From Porphyromonadaceae bacterium UBA7207 (lineage in GTDB: Bacteria > Bacteroidota > Bacteroidia > Bacteroidales > Muribaculaceae), in the NCBI GenBank assembly GCA_002490635.1, contig DKUJ01000008.1, forward strand, positions 1-41,032: a stretch of DNA of 41,032 nt. The letters run 5' to 3'. Positions within the stretch are counted from its first letter, which is position 1. Each line of letters starts with the position of its first letter. Below, one piece after another: positions 34,053 through 41,032 of the stretch. The notes below the pieces were generated by a model. It did not search any database. It saw only the letters and a program-made list of their open reading frames with translations, and was not told where the DNA came from. A program made the position numbers and the translations under genes.

Positions 34053-34892
34053 ATGAAAAAACAACTACTGTTCGCAGCAGCGATGTCCGCTCTGTGCGCA
34101 CTGCCCGGATTCGGCCAGGCACGTGCCGCCTCCGAGCCGGTGAAGCTGCTCGAGAGCCGTGTAGGCCTGATGGCGCCCGTATGGTCGCCCGACGGATCCA
34201 TGCTGGCCGTGACTACCGACAACTATGCCGGAATTCTCGTTGCAAACGCCGACGGCAGTGGCCTGCGCGCTGTCAGCTCCGACGCCGGCACCGGATATAA
34301 AATGTGCTGGAGCGCCGACTCCCGTTCCATCACCGGCCGTGCCACTGTTGCCACCGGCCGCCACCAGATGCGCCGCTACGATGTCGCCGGCGGACGCGCC
34401 ACTGCAATAAGCGCCGTTGCCCGCACCAGCGCCGAACCCGTATCCGCTACCGCAGCCGGCCTCTACGCACTGATGACTTCCGACCCCGCCGGCGCAGCCG
34501 CCACCGCACCCGCCCTGGCACGCTTCGCCGGACGCACCGTAATCAACCCGGCACTTAGCCCCGACGGCACCGCCATAGCATTCCAGATTCCAGGGCAGGG
34601 AATGTGGATTATCGGCGCCGACGGCAGTGGCCTGCGCGCTCTCGGCATGGGCAGCCACCCCGCATGGCTCCCCGACAGCCGCACAATCGTGTACACCATC
34701 GTACGCGACAACGGCGAAAACTTCACCGGCTCCACACTCATGAGCATGGACACCGCCACCGGTGCTACCGCCACCCTGCTGGCAAGCCGTTCGCTGGTGC
34801 CTCTCACCCCATCTGTGAACGCCGACGGCACAAAAGTTGCCTTCGAGAACGCAGCGGAAGCTGCCATCTATGTCATGAACATCCAAAACTGA
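34053..34892 (+). CDS. Secreted TolB-like beta-propeller protein
   Basis: The 279-residue protein has a signal peptide (MKKQLLFAAAMSALCALPGFGQARA) and a run of PD40/TolB-type blades: APVWSPDGSMLAV, CWSADSRSITG, NPALSPDGTAIAF, HPAWLPDSRTIVYT and PSVNADGTKVAF. A 25-base exact DNA repeat (about 34247 and 34615) encodes the twice-used ADGSGLRA. It is shorter than full TolB and lacks the TolB N-terminal domain, so it is not TolB itself. Such propellers usually bind proteins or glycans. It starts the operon with the large amidase seven bases downstream, suggesting a partner or regulator of cell-wall cleavage; that is inference. Confidence 0.82.
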   Translation: MKKQLLFAAAMSALCALPGFGQARAASEPVKLLESRVGLMAPVWSPDGSMLAVTTDNYAGILVANADGSGLRAVSSDAGTGYKMCWSADSRSITGRATVATGRHQMRRYDVAGGRATAISAVARTSAEPVSATAAGLYALMTSDPAGAAATAPALARFAGRTVINPALSPDGTAIAFQIPGQGMWIIGADGSGLRALGMGSHPAWLPDSRTIVYTIVRDNGENFTGSTLMSMDTATGATATLLASRSLVPLTPSVNADGTKVAFENAAEAAIYVMNIQN

Positions 34893-34899
34893 CGCAGCC

Positions 34900-37479
34900 A
34901 TGAAAAAAACAGCATCAGCAATAGCACGCGCGGCCATGATTGCCGCAGCAGCAATGGTGGCAGCTCCCACCGTCAGCGCCGCCGAAGTTGAAGGATGGGG
35001 CGAATTCAAACTCTACCTCGACCCCGGACACGCCGGACGCGAAAACCAGGGCCTCTGGGGATATTCCGAAGCCGAGAAGACTCTGCGCGTGGCACTGAAC
35101 ATCCGCGATATGCTCCTCACATATACCGATATGCCCGAGGAATGCATCAAACTGTGCCGCAGCACCGATGCCGACCAGATTTCGCTTGAAGAGCGCTCCG
35201 ACGAAGCCAACGCCTGGGGTGCCGACTTCTTCTACTCCATCCACTCCGACGCCTCGGCTTCGGTCAACACAATCGTGACCCTCTTCGGCGGATGGAAAAA
35301 GGACGGTGTATGCGTAGAGAAAACTCCCAACGGCGGCAAGGCATACGGCGAATTCCTTGAACCCAACCTCAAAGGCGTGATGCGCGTGGGCAGCCGCGGC
35401 AACCGCTACGACCGCGAATTCTACATGAGCGGCCAGGACACCCACGAGAACCAGTATCCCTACCTGAGCGTAAACCGCCGCACAAACATGGCTTCGCTCC
35501 TCAGCGAAGGTGGCTACCACACTCTGGCGGAACAACAGCAGCGCAACCTCAACGACGACTACAAGCGCATCGAGGCATTCGCCGCATTCCAGAGCATCCT
35601 CCAGTACCGCGGCCTCGCACGTCCGGCACAGACTTTCATGACCGGCATGGTCACCAACTCGGAAAACAACCAGCCCATCAACGGTGCAACCATAACCGTA
35701 GGCGACAAAGTGTACACCACCGACACATATGAAAGCCTCTTCAACCGCTACACCAAGAACCCCAATCTGATCCACAACGGATTCTACATGTTCGAAGGGC
35801 TCGAGGCCGGCTCCACTGTAGAGGTCAAGTTCGAGGCTCCCGGTTTTGAATCCAAAACCGAGAACGTAACAATCAAGGGGGGCGGCGACCAGTCGGCCGA
35901 CTATATCACTTTCCTTGATGTGGCACTCGTGAACGCCGCACCCGCAAAGATCGATGCCATCTCCATTGCCGACCTCTCGTCGGTGAGCCCAATCTACCCG
36001 CTCACCATCACTTTCAGCCGCAATATGGACCGCCAGAGTGTGGAACAGGCTTTCTCCATCAACAATGATGGAAAAGTCGAACTTTCGTGGACCAACGACT
36101 ACACTCTCAACGTGGATCTCAAACAGCTCGACGCTCTCTGGCAGTACACCATCACCATCGATGGCTCTGTGGCCAAGAACAGCCAGACAGGACAACTCCT
36201 CGACGGCGACGGCGACGGTGCGGAAGGCGGCGACTATACCCTCACATTCACAATGGCAGAGCCCGACGTAACCGCTCCCGAAGCCGTGGCGACCTATCCC
36301 GCAGCCGAAGGCGAAGCTGTCTACACCAAGCGCCCGCCCATCACCGTGGAATTCGACGAGATTCTCGACTGGAACGAAGACCGCGACAGCGGCTGCTTCA
36401 CAGTCAAGGACTCCCAGGGCAAGGAATACACCGTCGGACATGTTGCCCACATCATAACCGGCGAAGCTTCCGCACTGGTTTGCTACCTGGCCGAAGACCT
36501 GGCCACAGACGTGGCCGTCCTTGTTGTCCTTGATCCTGTGAAAGACCTCTCGGGCAATGTGAGCGAACAGTTCTCATTCCGCTTCCTTAGCGAATACCGT
36601 GCCGAACTCAACAGCGAAATGATTCGTCAGCTCAACGAATTAGGCACATTCTGGGCTCCCGGCGGCTCCGGCTCGTCCAAAGGTCTCACCGAAGAGGGCA
36701 ACTCTTCCGACATGATCGGACATTCGCCATACCACGGCCAGAACAGCTGCTTCGGCATCACCTATTCCTTCGACGAAAACAGCTCCGACAACAACTGGTT
36801 CATCCGCGACCACGATCCCAAAGGCTCCAACCCCACACTGCGCGGCAAGGACGGTATCCTGTCCATGTGGGTGCTCGGCGACCGCTCCAACAACACCGTG
36901 GGCGTACTTATCCGCGACTTCTCTGACAATTCATTAGTCCGTCATGCCGATGGCCTGACAGTCGACTTCCTCGGATGGCGTCCTTTCATATGGGACCTCA
37001 CCAACGATGAATTCGCACGTTTCACCGGAGAAGGCCCCGAGTGCATGAAGAACAAATGGTACCTCGATGCCATCTACCTCGACCATAACTTCGGTGAGGA
37101 CGGTCCTGTTTTCGATCCGGAAGAAGAAGGATACAAGAACTGGAGCGGAACAATCGGCTTCTACGAAATCCGCCGTTCGGTATGGGACAATGAAGCACAG
37201 CGCATGGCTTCCATAACCGACATCGACCTCCCCAACAGCGGCTGCGAGTCCGCCCCTATGGCACAGACCGCAATCCGAGTGAGCGGTACAACTGTAAGCG
37301 TATCCTCTTCTGCCGGCATAGATGCCATTGAAGTGTTCGCCATCGACGGACGCTCCGAGATGAGCATGTCGCCTGCAGCCGACACAGTAGAATTCAGCAT
37401 CGAATCTCTTGCCGCCGGCGTTCACATTGTAAGTGTAGCCACTCCCGAAGGCGTGCGCACTGTGAAAGTTGTCCGCTGA
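34900..37479 (+). CDS. Large multidomain N-acetylmuramoyl-L-alanine amidase with C-terminal sorting domain
   Basis: An 859-residue secreted protein. Domains in order: signal peptide (1-27); Amidase_3 zinc hydrolase (about 35-240) with His44 in DPGHAG, Glu59 in SEAEKTL, His115 in SIHSDA and the LSEGGYH motif; a carboxypeptidase-regulatory-like beta sandwich (about 245-345, GMVTNSENNQPINGA); and two Ig-like modules of the SbsA/Big_5 type (LTITFSRNMDRQSVEQAF; ITVEFDEILDWNEDRDSG). An aromatic, Asp/Asn-rich region (about 590-770) that may bind glycan follows, then a type A-like sorting domain (about 790-859: VSVSSSAGIDAIEVFAIDGR ... LAAGVHIVSVATPEG). It probably cuts peptidoglycan at or outside the cell surface. 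Confidence 0.88.
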   Translation: MKKTASAIARAAMIAAAAMVAAPTVSAAEVEGWGEFKLYLDPGHAGRENQGLWGYSEAEKTLRVALNIRDMLLTYTDMPEECIKLCRSTDADQISLEERSDEANAWGADFFYSIHSDASASVNTIVTLFGGWKKDGVCVEKTPNGGKAYGEFLEPNLKGVMRVGSRGNRYDREFYMSGQDTHENQYPYLSVNRRTNMASLLSEGGYHTLAEQQQRNLNDDYKRIEAFAAFQSILQYRGLARPAQTFMTGMVTNSENNQPINGATITVGDKVYTTDTYESLFNRYTKNPNLIHNGFYMFEGLEAGSTVEVKFEAPGFESKTENVTIKGGGDQSADYITFLDVALVNAAPAKIDAISIADLSSVSPIYPLTITFSRNMDRQSVEQAFSINNDGKVELSWTNDYTLNVDLKQLDALWQYTITIDGSVAKNSQTGQLLDGDGDGAEGGDYTLTFTMAEPDVTAPEAVATYPAAEGEAVYTKRPPITVEFDEILDWNEDRDSGCFTVKDSQGKEYTVGHVAHIITGEASALVCYLAEDLATDVAVLVVLDPVKDLSGNVSEQFSFRFLSEYRAELNSEMIRQLNELGTFWAPGGSGSSKGLTEEGNSSDMIGHSPYHGQNSCFGITYSFDENSSDNNWFIRDHDPKGSNPTLRGKDGILSMWVLGDRSNNTVGVLIRDFSDNSLVRHADGLTVDFLGWRPFIWDLTNDEFARFTGEGPECMKNKWYLDAIYLDHNFGEDGPVFDPEEEGYKNWSGTIGFYEIRRSVWDNEAQRMASITDIDLPNSGCESAPMAQTAIRVSGTTVSVSSSAGIDAIEVFAIDGRSEMSMSPAADTVEFSIESLAAGVHIVSVATPEGVRTVKVVR

Positions 37480-37545
37480 TTCAACCTACAAAACTCCGAT
37501 AACAGATAGCCGGCTGAGAACATAAACCTCACGGCTTAACACGAA

Positions 37546-37588
37546 CAGCCCCGACGCTCCGGCATGGAACGCGTCGGGGCTGACTTTT
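37546..37588 (+). terminator. Intrinsic terminator of the TolB-like/amidase operon
   Basis: The stem CAGCCCCGACGC (37546-37557) with GCGTCGGGGCTG (37571-37582), a 13-base loop and the T-run CTTTTTG, 66 bases after the amidase stop. Confidence 0.85.
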
Positions 37589-37699
37589 TGTCATGGACAG
37601 GTATTCGGTACGGATTTTGTAAACATTATTCACGGAACGGTTGTTAAACTAATTAAAAACATAAGAACCGCTACCGGCAACCATTCAGCTAACAGCATT

Positions 37700-40291
37700 A
37701 TGAATTTCAACAATTTCACCATAAAGACGCAGGAAGCCATCCAGAAAGCGGTGGAGATAACCCGCGGCGCAGGCACCCAGGCCGTAGAACCTGTCTGCCT
37801 GCTTAAAGGTGTCATGGAAGAGGGCGAATCTGTAGTAAAATTCATCTTTCAGAAAATCGGCGCCTCTCCGGCCACCATCGCCTCGAATACCGACCGCGAA
37901 ATTTCTTTGCTGCCTAAAGTCAGCGGGCAGGAACCGTACCTGAGCCGCAGTTCAAACGATGTGCTTCAGAAATCTCTCGACATAGCAAAGAAGCAGGGCG
38001 ACCAGTATGTGACTCTCGAAGCCATGCTTATGGCACTTTTCGAGGTAAGCTCACCTGCCTCCTCGATTCTTAAGGACGCCGGACTCGGAGCCAAAGAGCT
38101 TAAAGCTGCGGTCGACGAGCTGCGCAAAGGAAAGAAAGCCACCGACCAGGGCGCCGAGGAAACCTACAACGCCCTTTCGAAATATGCCGTGAACCTCAAC
38201 GAACGCGCCCGTTCCGGCAAGCTCGACCCTGTGATCGGTCGCGACGAAGAAATCCGCCGGGTGCTTCAGATTCTGTCGCGTCGCACCAAGAACAACCCCA
38301 TGCTCATCGGCGAGCCTGGCACCGGCAAAACCGCCATTGCCGAAGGTCTTGCGCACCGCATCGTCCGTGGCGATGTTCCCGAAAACCTGCGCTCCAAACA
38401 GATTTTTTCGCTCGACATGGGCGCGCTGGTGGCTGGTGCAAAATACAAAGGCGAGTTTGAAGAACGCCTTAAAGCGATTGTAAACGAGGTCACGGCCGCC
38501 GAAGGTGAGATTATTCTTTTCATAGACGAGATACACACTCTTGTAGGTGCCGGCAAAGGCGAAGGCGCAATGGATGCCGCCAACATCCTCAAGCCGGCAC
38601 TGGCGCGCGGAGAACTACGCAGCATAGGCGCCACCACCCTCGACGAATACCAGAAATACTTCGAGAAAGACAAGGCTCTGGAACGCCGATTCCAGAAAGT
38701 GATGGTGAACGAACCCGACGAAACCAGCGCAATCGCCATCCTGCGCGGTCTTAAGGAACGCTATGAGAACCATCACAAAGTACGCATCCGCGACGAAGCA
38801 ATCATTGCCGCCGTACAGCTTTCGGAAAGATACATAACCGACCGTTTCCTTCCCGACAAAGCCATCGACCTCATCGACGAGGCTGCATCCAAACTTAAAC
38901 TCGAAATCGATTCCGTTCCGCAGGCTCTCGACGACATCTCGCGCCACATCGCACAGAAGGAAATCGAACGCGAGGCAATAAAGCGCGAAGGCATGCCGGA
39001 TCGTGTAAAAGAGATTGAACGCGACATTGCATCCCTTCGCGAGGAAGAAAAGGAATACTCCGCCAAATGGAAGGCCGAGAAAGACCTCATCAACCGCATA
39101 CAGCAAAATAAAATCGATATCGAACAGCTGGGGTTCGAAGCCGAGCGCGCCGAACGCGAAGGCAACTATGCACGCGTGGCCGAAATCCGATACTCTCTTA
39201 TCAACAACAAGGAACAGGAGAACGCCGCAATCCAGGAACAGCTAAAGGCCATGCAGGGCGAGAAGGCCCTTATCAAGGAAGAGGTCGATGCCGAAGATAT
39301 AGCCGACGTGGTTTCGCGCTGGACCGGTATTCCTGTGAACAAAATGGTGCAGAGCGAAAAGGAGAAGCTTCTGCACCTCGAAGAAGAACTGCACAGCCGC
39401 GTGGTCGGACAGCAGGAAGCAATCACCGCAATCGCCGATGCCGTGCGCCGCTCGCGTGCCGGGCTTAACGACCCGAAACGCCCTATAGGCTCGTTCATCT
39501 TCCTGGGAACCACCGGTGTGGGCAAGACAGAACTTGCCAAAGCCCTGGCGGAGTATCTGTTCGACGACGAGAATATGATGACCCGCATCGACATGAGCGA
39601 ATATCAGGAGAAGCACACAGTTTCCCGCCTGGTGGGAGCTCCTCCCGGATATGTCGGATACGACGAAGGCGGCCAGCTGACAGAGGCCGTACGCCGCAAG
39701 CCATATTCGGTGGTGCTGTTCGACGAAATCGAAAAGGCGCACCCCGATGTGTTCAACATCCTCCTCCAGGTGCTCGACGACGGACGGCTTACCGACAACA
39801 AAGGCCGCAACGTGAACTTCAAGAACACCATCATAATCATGACCTCGAACATGGGCTCGAGCCTCATTCGCGAAAACTTCGCGAAAATGACACCCGAGAA
39901 CAAGACCGAGACCGTGGAACGGACAAAGACCGAGGTGCTGGAAATGCTCAAACAGACAATCCGCCCCGAGTTCCTCAACCGTATCGACGAAATTATAATG
40001 TTCACCCCGCTCAACCGCACGGAAATAGAAGAGATAGTGGGCCTACAGATAGCCTCGATACAGCGCATGCTGCGACACAGTTCCGGTATCGAGCTGGAAG
40101 TGACACCTGCCGCGCTCAGCCTTCTGGCCGACGAAGGCTATGACCCCGAGTTCGGCGCACGCCCCGTGAAAAGAGCCATACACCGTCTGGTACTCAACCA
40201 GCTCAGCAAAGACATCCTTGCCCAGAAAGTGGACCGCAACCACCCCATTGTAATCGATGCGGCCGACGACAATCTGGTATTCCGCAACTGA
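37700..40291 (+). CDS. clpB: ATP-dependent disaggregase ClpB
   Basis: ClpB pulls proteins out of aggregates together with DnaK. The 863-residue protein has the Clp N-domain (MNFNNFTIKTQEAIQKA), NBD1 with Walker A GEPGTGKT and ILFIDEIHTL, and a long middle coiled coil (about residues 410-525, KEIEREAIKREGMPDRVKEIERDIASLREEEK). NBD2 has Walker A GTTGVGKT, VVLFDEIEKAHPDVFN and sensor-2 GARPVKRAIHRLV. The presence of the middle domain and the lack of a ClpP-binding loop favour ClpB over ClpA/ClpC. It starts 118 bases after a terminator; I found no clean TAnnTTTG in that gap, nor a recognisable CIRCE heat-shock operator. Confidence 0.97.
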   Translation: MNFNNFTIKTQEAIQKAVEITRGAGTQAVEPVCLLKGVMEEGESVVKFIFQKIGASPATIASNTDREISLLPKVSGQEPYLSRSSNDVLQKSLDIAKKQGDQYVTLEAMLMALFEVSSPASSILKDAGLGAKELKAAVDELRKGKKATDQGAEETYNALSKYAVNLNERARSGKLDPVIGRDEEIRRVLQILSRRTKNNPMLIGEPGTGKTAIAEGLAHRIVRGDVPENLRSKQIFSLDMGALVAGAKYKGEFEERLKAIVNEVTAAEGEIILFIDEIHTLVGAGKGEGAMDAANILKPALARGELRSIGATTLDEYQKYFEKDKALERRFQKVMVNEPDETSAIAILRGLKERYENHHKVRIRDEAIIAAVQLSERYITDRFLPDKAIDLIDEAASKLKLEIDSVPQALDDISRHIAQKEIEREAIKREGMPDRVKEIERDIASLREEEKEYSAKWKAEKDLINRIQQNKIDIEQLGFEAERAEREGNYARVAEIRYSLINNKEQENAAIQEQLKAMQGEKALIKEEVDAEDIADVVSRWTGIPVNKMVQSEKEKLLHLEEELHSRVVGQQEAITAIADAVRRSRAGLNDPKRPIGSFIFLGTTGVGKTELAKALAEYLFDDENMMTRIDMSEYQEKHTVSRLVGAPPGYVGYDEGGQLTEAVRRKPYSVVLFDEIEKAHPDVFNILLQVLDDGRLTDNKGRNVNFKNTIIIMTSNMGSSLIRENFAKMTPENKTETVERTKTEVLEMLKQTIRPEFLNRIDEIIMFTPLNRTEIEEIVGLQIASIQRMLRHSSGIELEVTPAALSLLADEGYDPEFGARPVKRAIHRLVLNQLSKDILAQKVDRNHPIVIDAADDNLVFRN

Positions 40292-40312
40292 ACAAGTTTC
40301 AACAGCCATAAT

Positions 40313-40322
40313 CCCCCCCCCC
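40313..40322 (+). repeat. Run of ten C just before a lipoprotein gene
   Basis: Ten consecutive C residues lie between the clpB stop and the ATG at 40331, eight bases before the start codon. Homopolymers of this length are prone to slippage, and the site is where the ribosome contacts the mRNA. The exact length may also be a sequencing or assembly uncertainty. Confidence 0.8.
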
Positions 40323-40330
40323 TACACACA

Positions 40331-40804
40331 ATGAAAAAATTTCTCTTCCTTCTTCTGGCAATAATGCCGCTGGCTCTGGTTTCATGCCACGACGAAAACG
40401 ACCTCCCCGATGTGGACTTCACCGTGACAGTGACCGGGGGTACCTACGTGGACGGCTCCATATATGTTGTGCAAGGAGAAAACCTGGTTATCAACAGCAT
40501 CCTTGTACACAACAAGGAGAACGGCAAAGCCGCCATGATCAACTCCGCCGCATACTACTGGGACGGATACTACCTGGGCACTGCAATCCAGCCTCCCTTC
40601 GGTTTTGAAATCGAAACAACCGAAGAAACCCCTCTGGGAAAACACTCGCTGGAAATAGTGTCTCCACTGCTGGCCGTCGACAAAGAAATAGCCACCTCGG
40701 TGCTGGTCTACAACGTAACGATTGTGGGCTCGGCCGATGATATTCCCGCCGGTGGCACCAACACCTTCATAGGCATTCCGACGGTGAGCGACAACTCCCA
40801 CTGA
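40331..40804 (+). CDS. Small secreted lipoprotein of unknown function
   Basis: No family recognised. The 157-residue protein has a lipoprotein signal with lipobox ALVSC (Cys19) followed by HDENDLPD, an acidic stretch of the kind that in Bacteroidota often marks export of lipoproteins to the surface. The remaining 130 residues look like a single beta sandwich (VDFTVTVTGGTYVDGSIYVVQGENLVINSILVHNKENGKAA ... GFEIETTEETPLGKHSLEIV). The C-terminal segment is Gly/Pro/Thr rich. It lies 39 bases after clpB, with a C10 tract between, and is followed by an intrinsic terminator, so it could be read through from clpB. Confidence 0.78.
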   Translation: MKKFLFLLLAIMPLALVSCHDENDLPDVDFTVTVTGGTYVDGSIYVVQGENLVINSILVHNKENGKAAMINSAAYYWDGYYLGTAIQPPFGFEIETTEETPLGKHSLEIVSPLLAVDKEIATSVLVYNVTIVGSADDIPAGGTNTFIGIPTVSDNSH

Positions 40805-40829
40805 AAAGCGACCTCCTGAATAACGATCG

Positions 40830-40874
40830 CTCCGGCGCCGGCGGCACTCAAGCCATCGACGCCGGAGTTTTTTT
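40830..40874 (+). terminator. Intrinsic terminator after clpB-lipoprotein
   Basis: The stem CTCCGGCG (40830-40837) pairs with CGCCGGAG (40860-40867) and is followed directly by seven T (40868-40874). It lies 26 bases after the lipoprotein stop. Confidence 0.8.
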
Positions 40875-41031
40875 AATCCCCACGCCAGGCAAAGAGCAAA
40901 CAAACCGAATCCCTTTTTATAAGTGATTGAATCCACTCGCAGCATTCCCACAACAGCTTTACATCTGTCGGGAATCGCAGATGGGTCTCGTAACATGTGG
41001 CGTCGGTCAGGCACAGGTTCCTGTCTTTTAA
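40873..41031 (-). pseudogene. Remnant of an IS1182-like transposase, cut by the window edge
   Basis: The minus-strand frame running in from the right edge has no start inside the window and ends at a TAA at 40873-40875. It contains LTDATCYETHL followed by RFPTDVKLLWECCEW, which matches the DAT...RYPTD...LL block around the first catalytic Asp of IS1182-type transposases found in Bacteroidota. In an intact transposase several hundred residues should follow. Here only about 19 unrelated residues remain before the stop, inside the terminator T-run. I therefore read it as a 3'-truncated fragment. The 5' part lies outside the window. Confidence 0.6.
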
Positions 41032-41032
41032 C

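Noticed and set aside
34247..34640. 25-base exact direct repeat inside the TolB-like gene
   Set aside because: Both copies encode the same blade motif (ADGSGLRA) in frame; it is explained by the protein repeat, not by a mobile or CRISPR element.
34065..36450. Minus-strand open frames of 314 and 511 codons opposite the TolB-like gene and large amidase
   Set aside because: Their repeated Ala/Gly/Val/Cys composition mirrors the propeller and amidase codons; there is no start context or family match.
40382..41014. 210-codon minus-strand frame across the lipoprotein gene
   Set aside because: It is the antisense shadow of the lipoprotein. The real minus-strand signal near the edge is in a different frame (transposase remnant).
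1..41032. CRISPR arrays, tRNA or rRNA genes, prophage or toxin-antitoxin modules
   Set aside because: I looked for regularly spaced repeats, cloverleaf-like GTTC-containing folds and the usual gene pairs and found none I could support.

Overview
The window is chromosomal DNA of a Bacteroidota bacterium, most likely a Bacteroidales gut commensal; Muribaculaceae is my best guess from the high GC of the coding regions and the gene content. Several things support this. Promoters carry the TAnnTTTG -7 element typical of the phylum, and there are almost no Shine-Dalgarno sequences. Gene families present include GldD/GldE, CHU_C and type A-like C-terminal sorting domains, the BtuB/BtuG/BtuH vitamin B12 uptake set, and an M49 dipeptidyl peptidase III with HECLGH at residues 448-453. 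The family assignment is inference; the phylum is well supported.

Layout. (1) 214-3177, minus: gldE, gldD and a secreted beta-rich protein. (2) 3280-6409, minus: wecC-wecG/tagA-wecB, which make and transfer N-acetylmannosaminuronic acid. (3) 6586-7944, plus: a MATE exporter. (4) 8111-11996, plus: ftsB/divIC-like gene, small membrane protein, mutS, GNAT acetyltransferase. (5) 12006-15150, minus: sugar nucleotidyltransferase, tgt, LptF/LptG-type permease. (6) 15312-16751, plus: cell-wall amidase. (7) 16756-25512, minus: a cobalamin riboswitch followed by btuH, an unnamed secreted protein, btuB, btuG, btuF, btuC and btuD. (8) 25606-26060, minus: rpmE2 with its promoter and terminator. (9) 26191-33397, plus: type B sorting-domain protein, lytic transglycosylase, uvrA, dipeptidyl peptidase III. 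(10) 33494-33769, plus: rpsO. (11) 34053-37479, plus: TolB-like propeller and a large secreted amidase. (12) 37700-40804, plus: clpB and a small lipoprotein. (13) The right edge holds a decayed transposase fragment on the minus strand.

How it works together. The best-defined system is the B12 locus. One riboswitch-controlled transcript encodes surface or secreted capture proteins, an outer-membrane TonB-dependent transporter, a lipid-anchored binding protein and an inner-membrane ABC importer. Most junctions are 1-25 base overlaps, implying translational coupling. Its two promoter-proximal proteins end in domains resembling type IX secretion sorting signals. Two other genes in the window carry such domains, and gldD/gldE are present.

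The most unusual non-coding signal is a hairpin-plus-promoter repeat of about 65 bases. Three good copies (one of them tandemly duplicated) and one degenerate copy stand in front of unrelated operons (MATE, ftsB-mutS, CHU_C-uvrA, TolB-amidase). In the good copies the -7 element lies only 4-10 bases from the start codon, so those transcripts should be leaderless or nearly so. Other oddities are a queuine tRNA-ribosyltransferase lacking all three zinc cysteines, a UvrA lacking the first cysteine pair of its first zinc module, and a run of ten C directly before a lipoprotein start.
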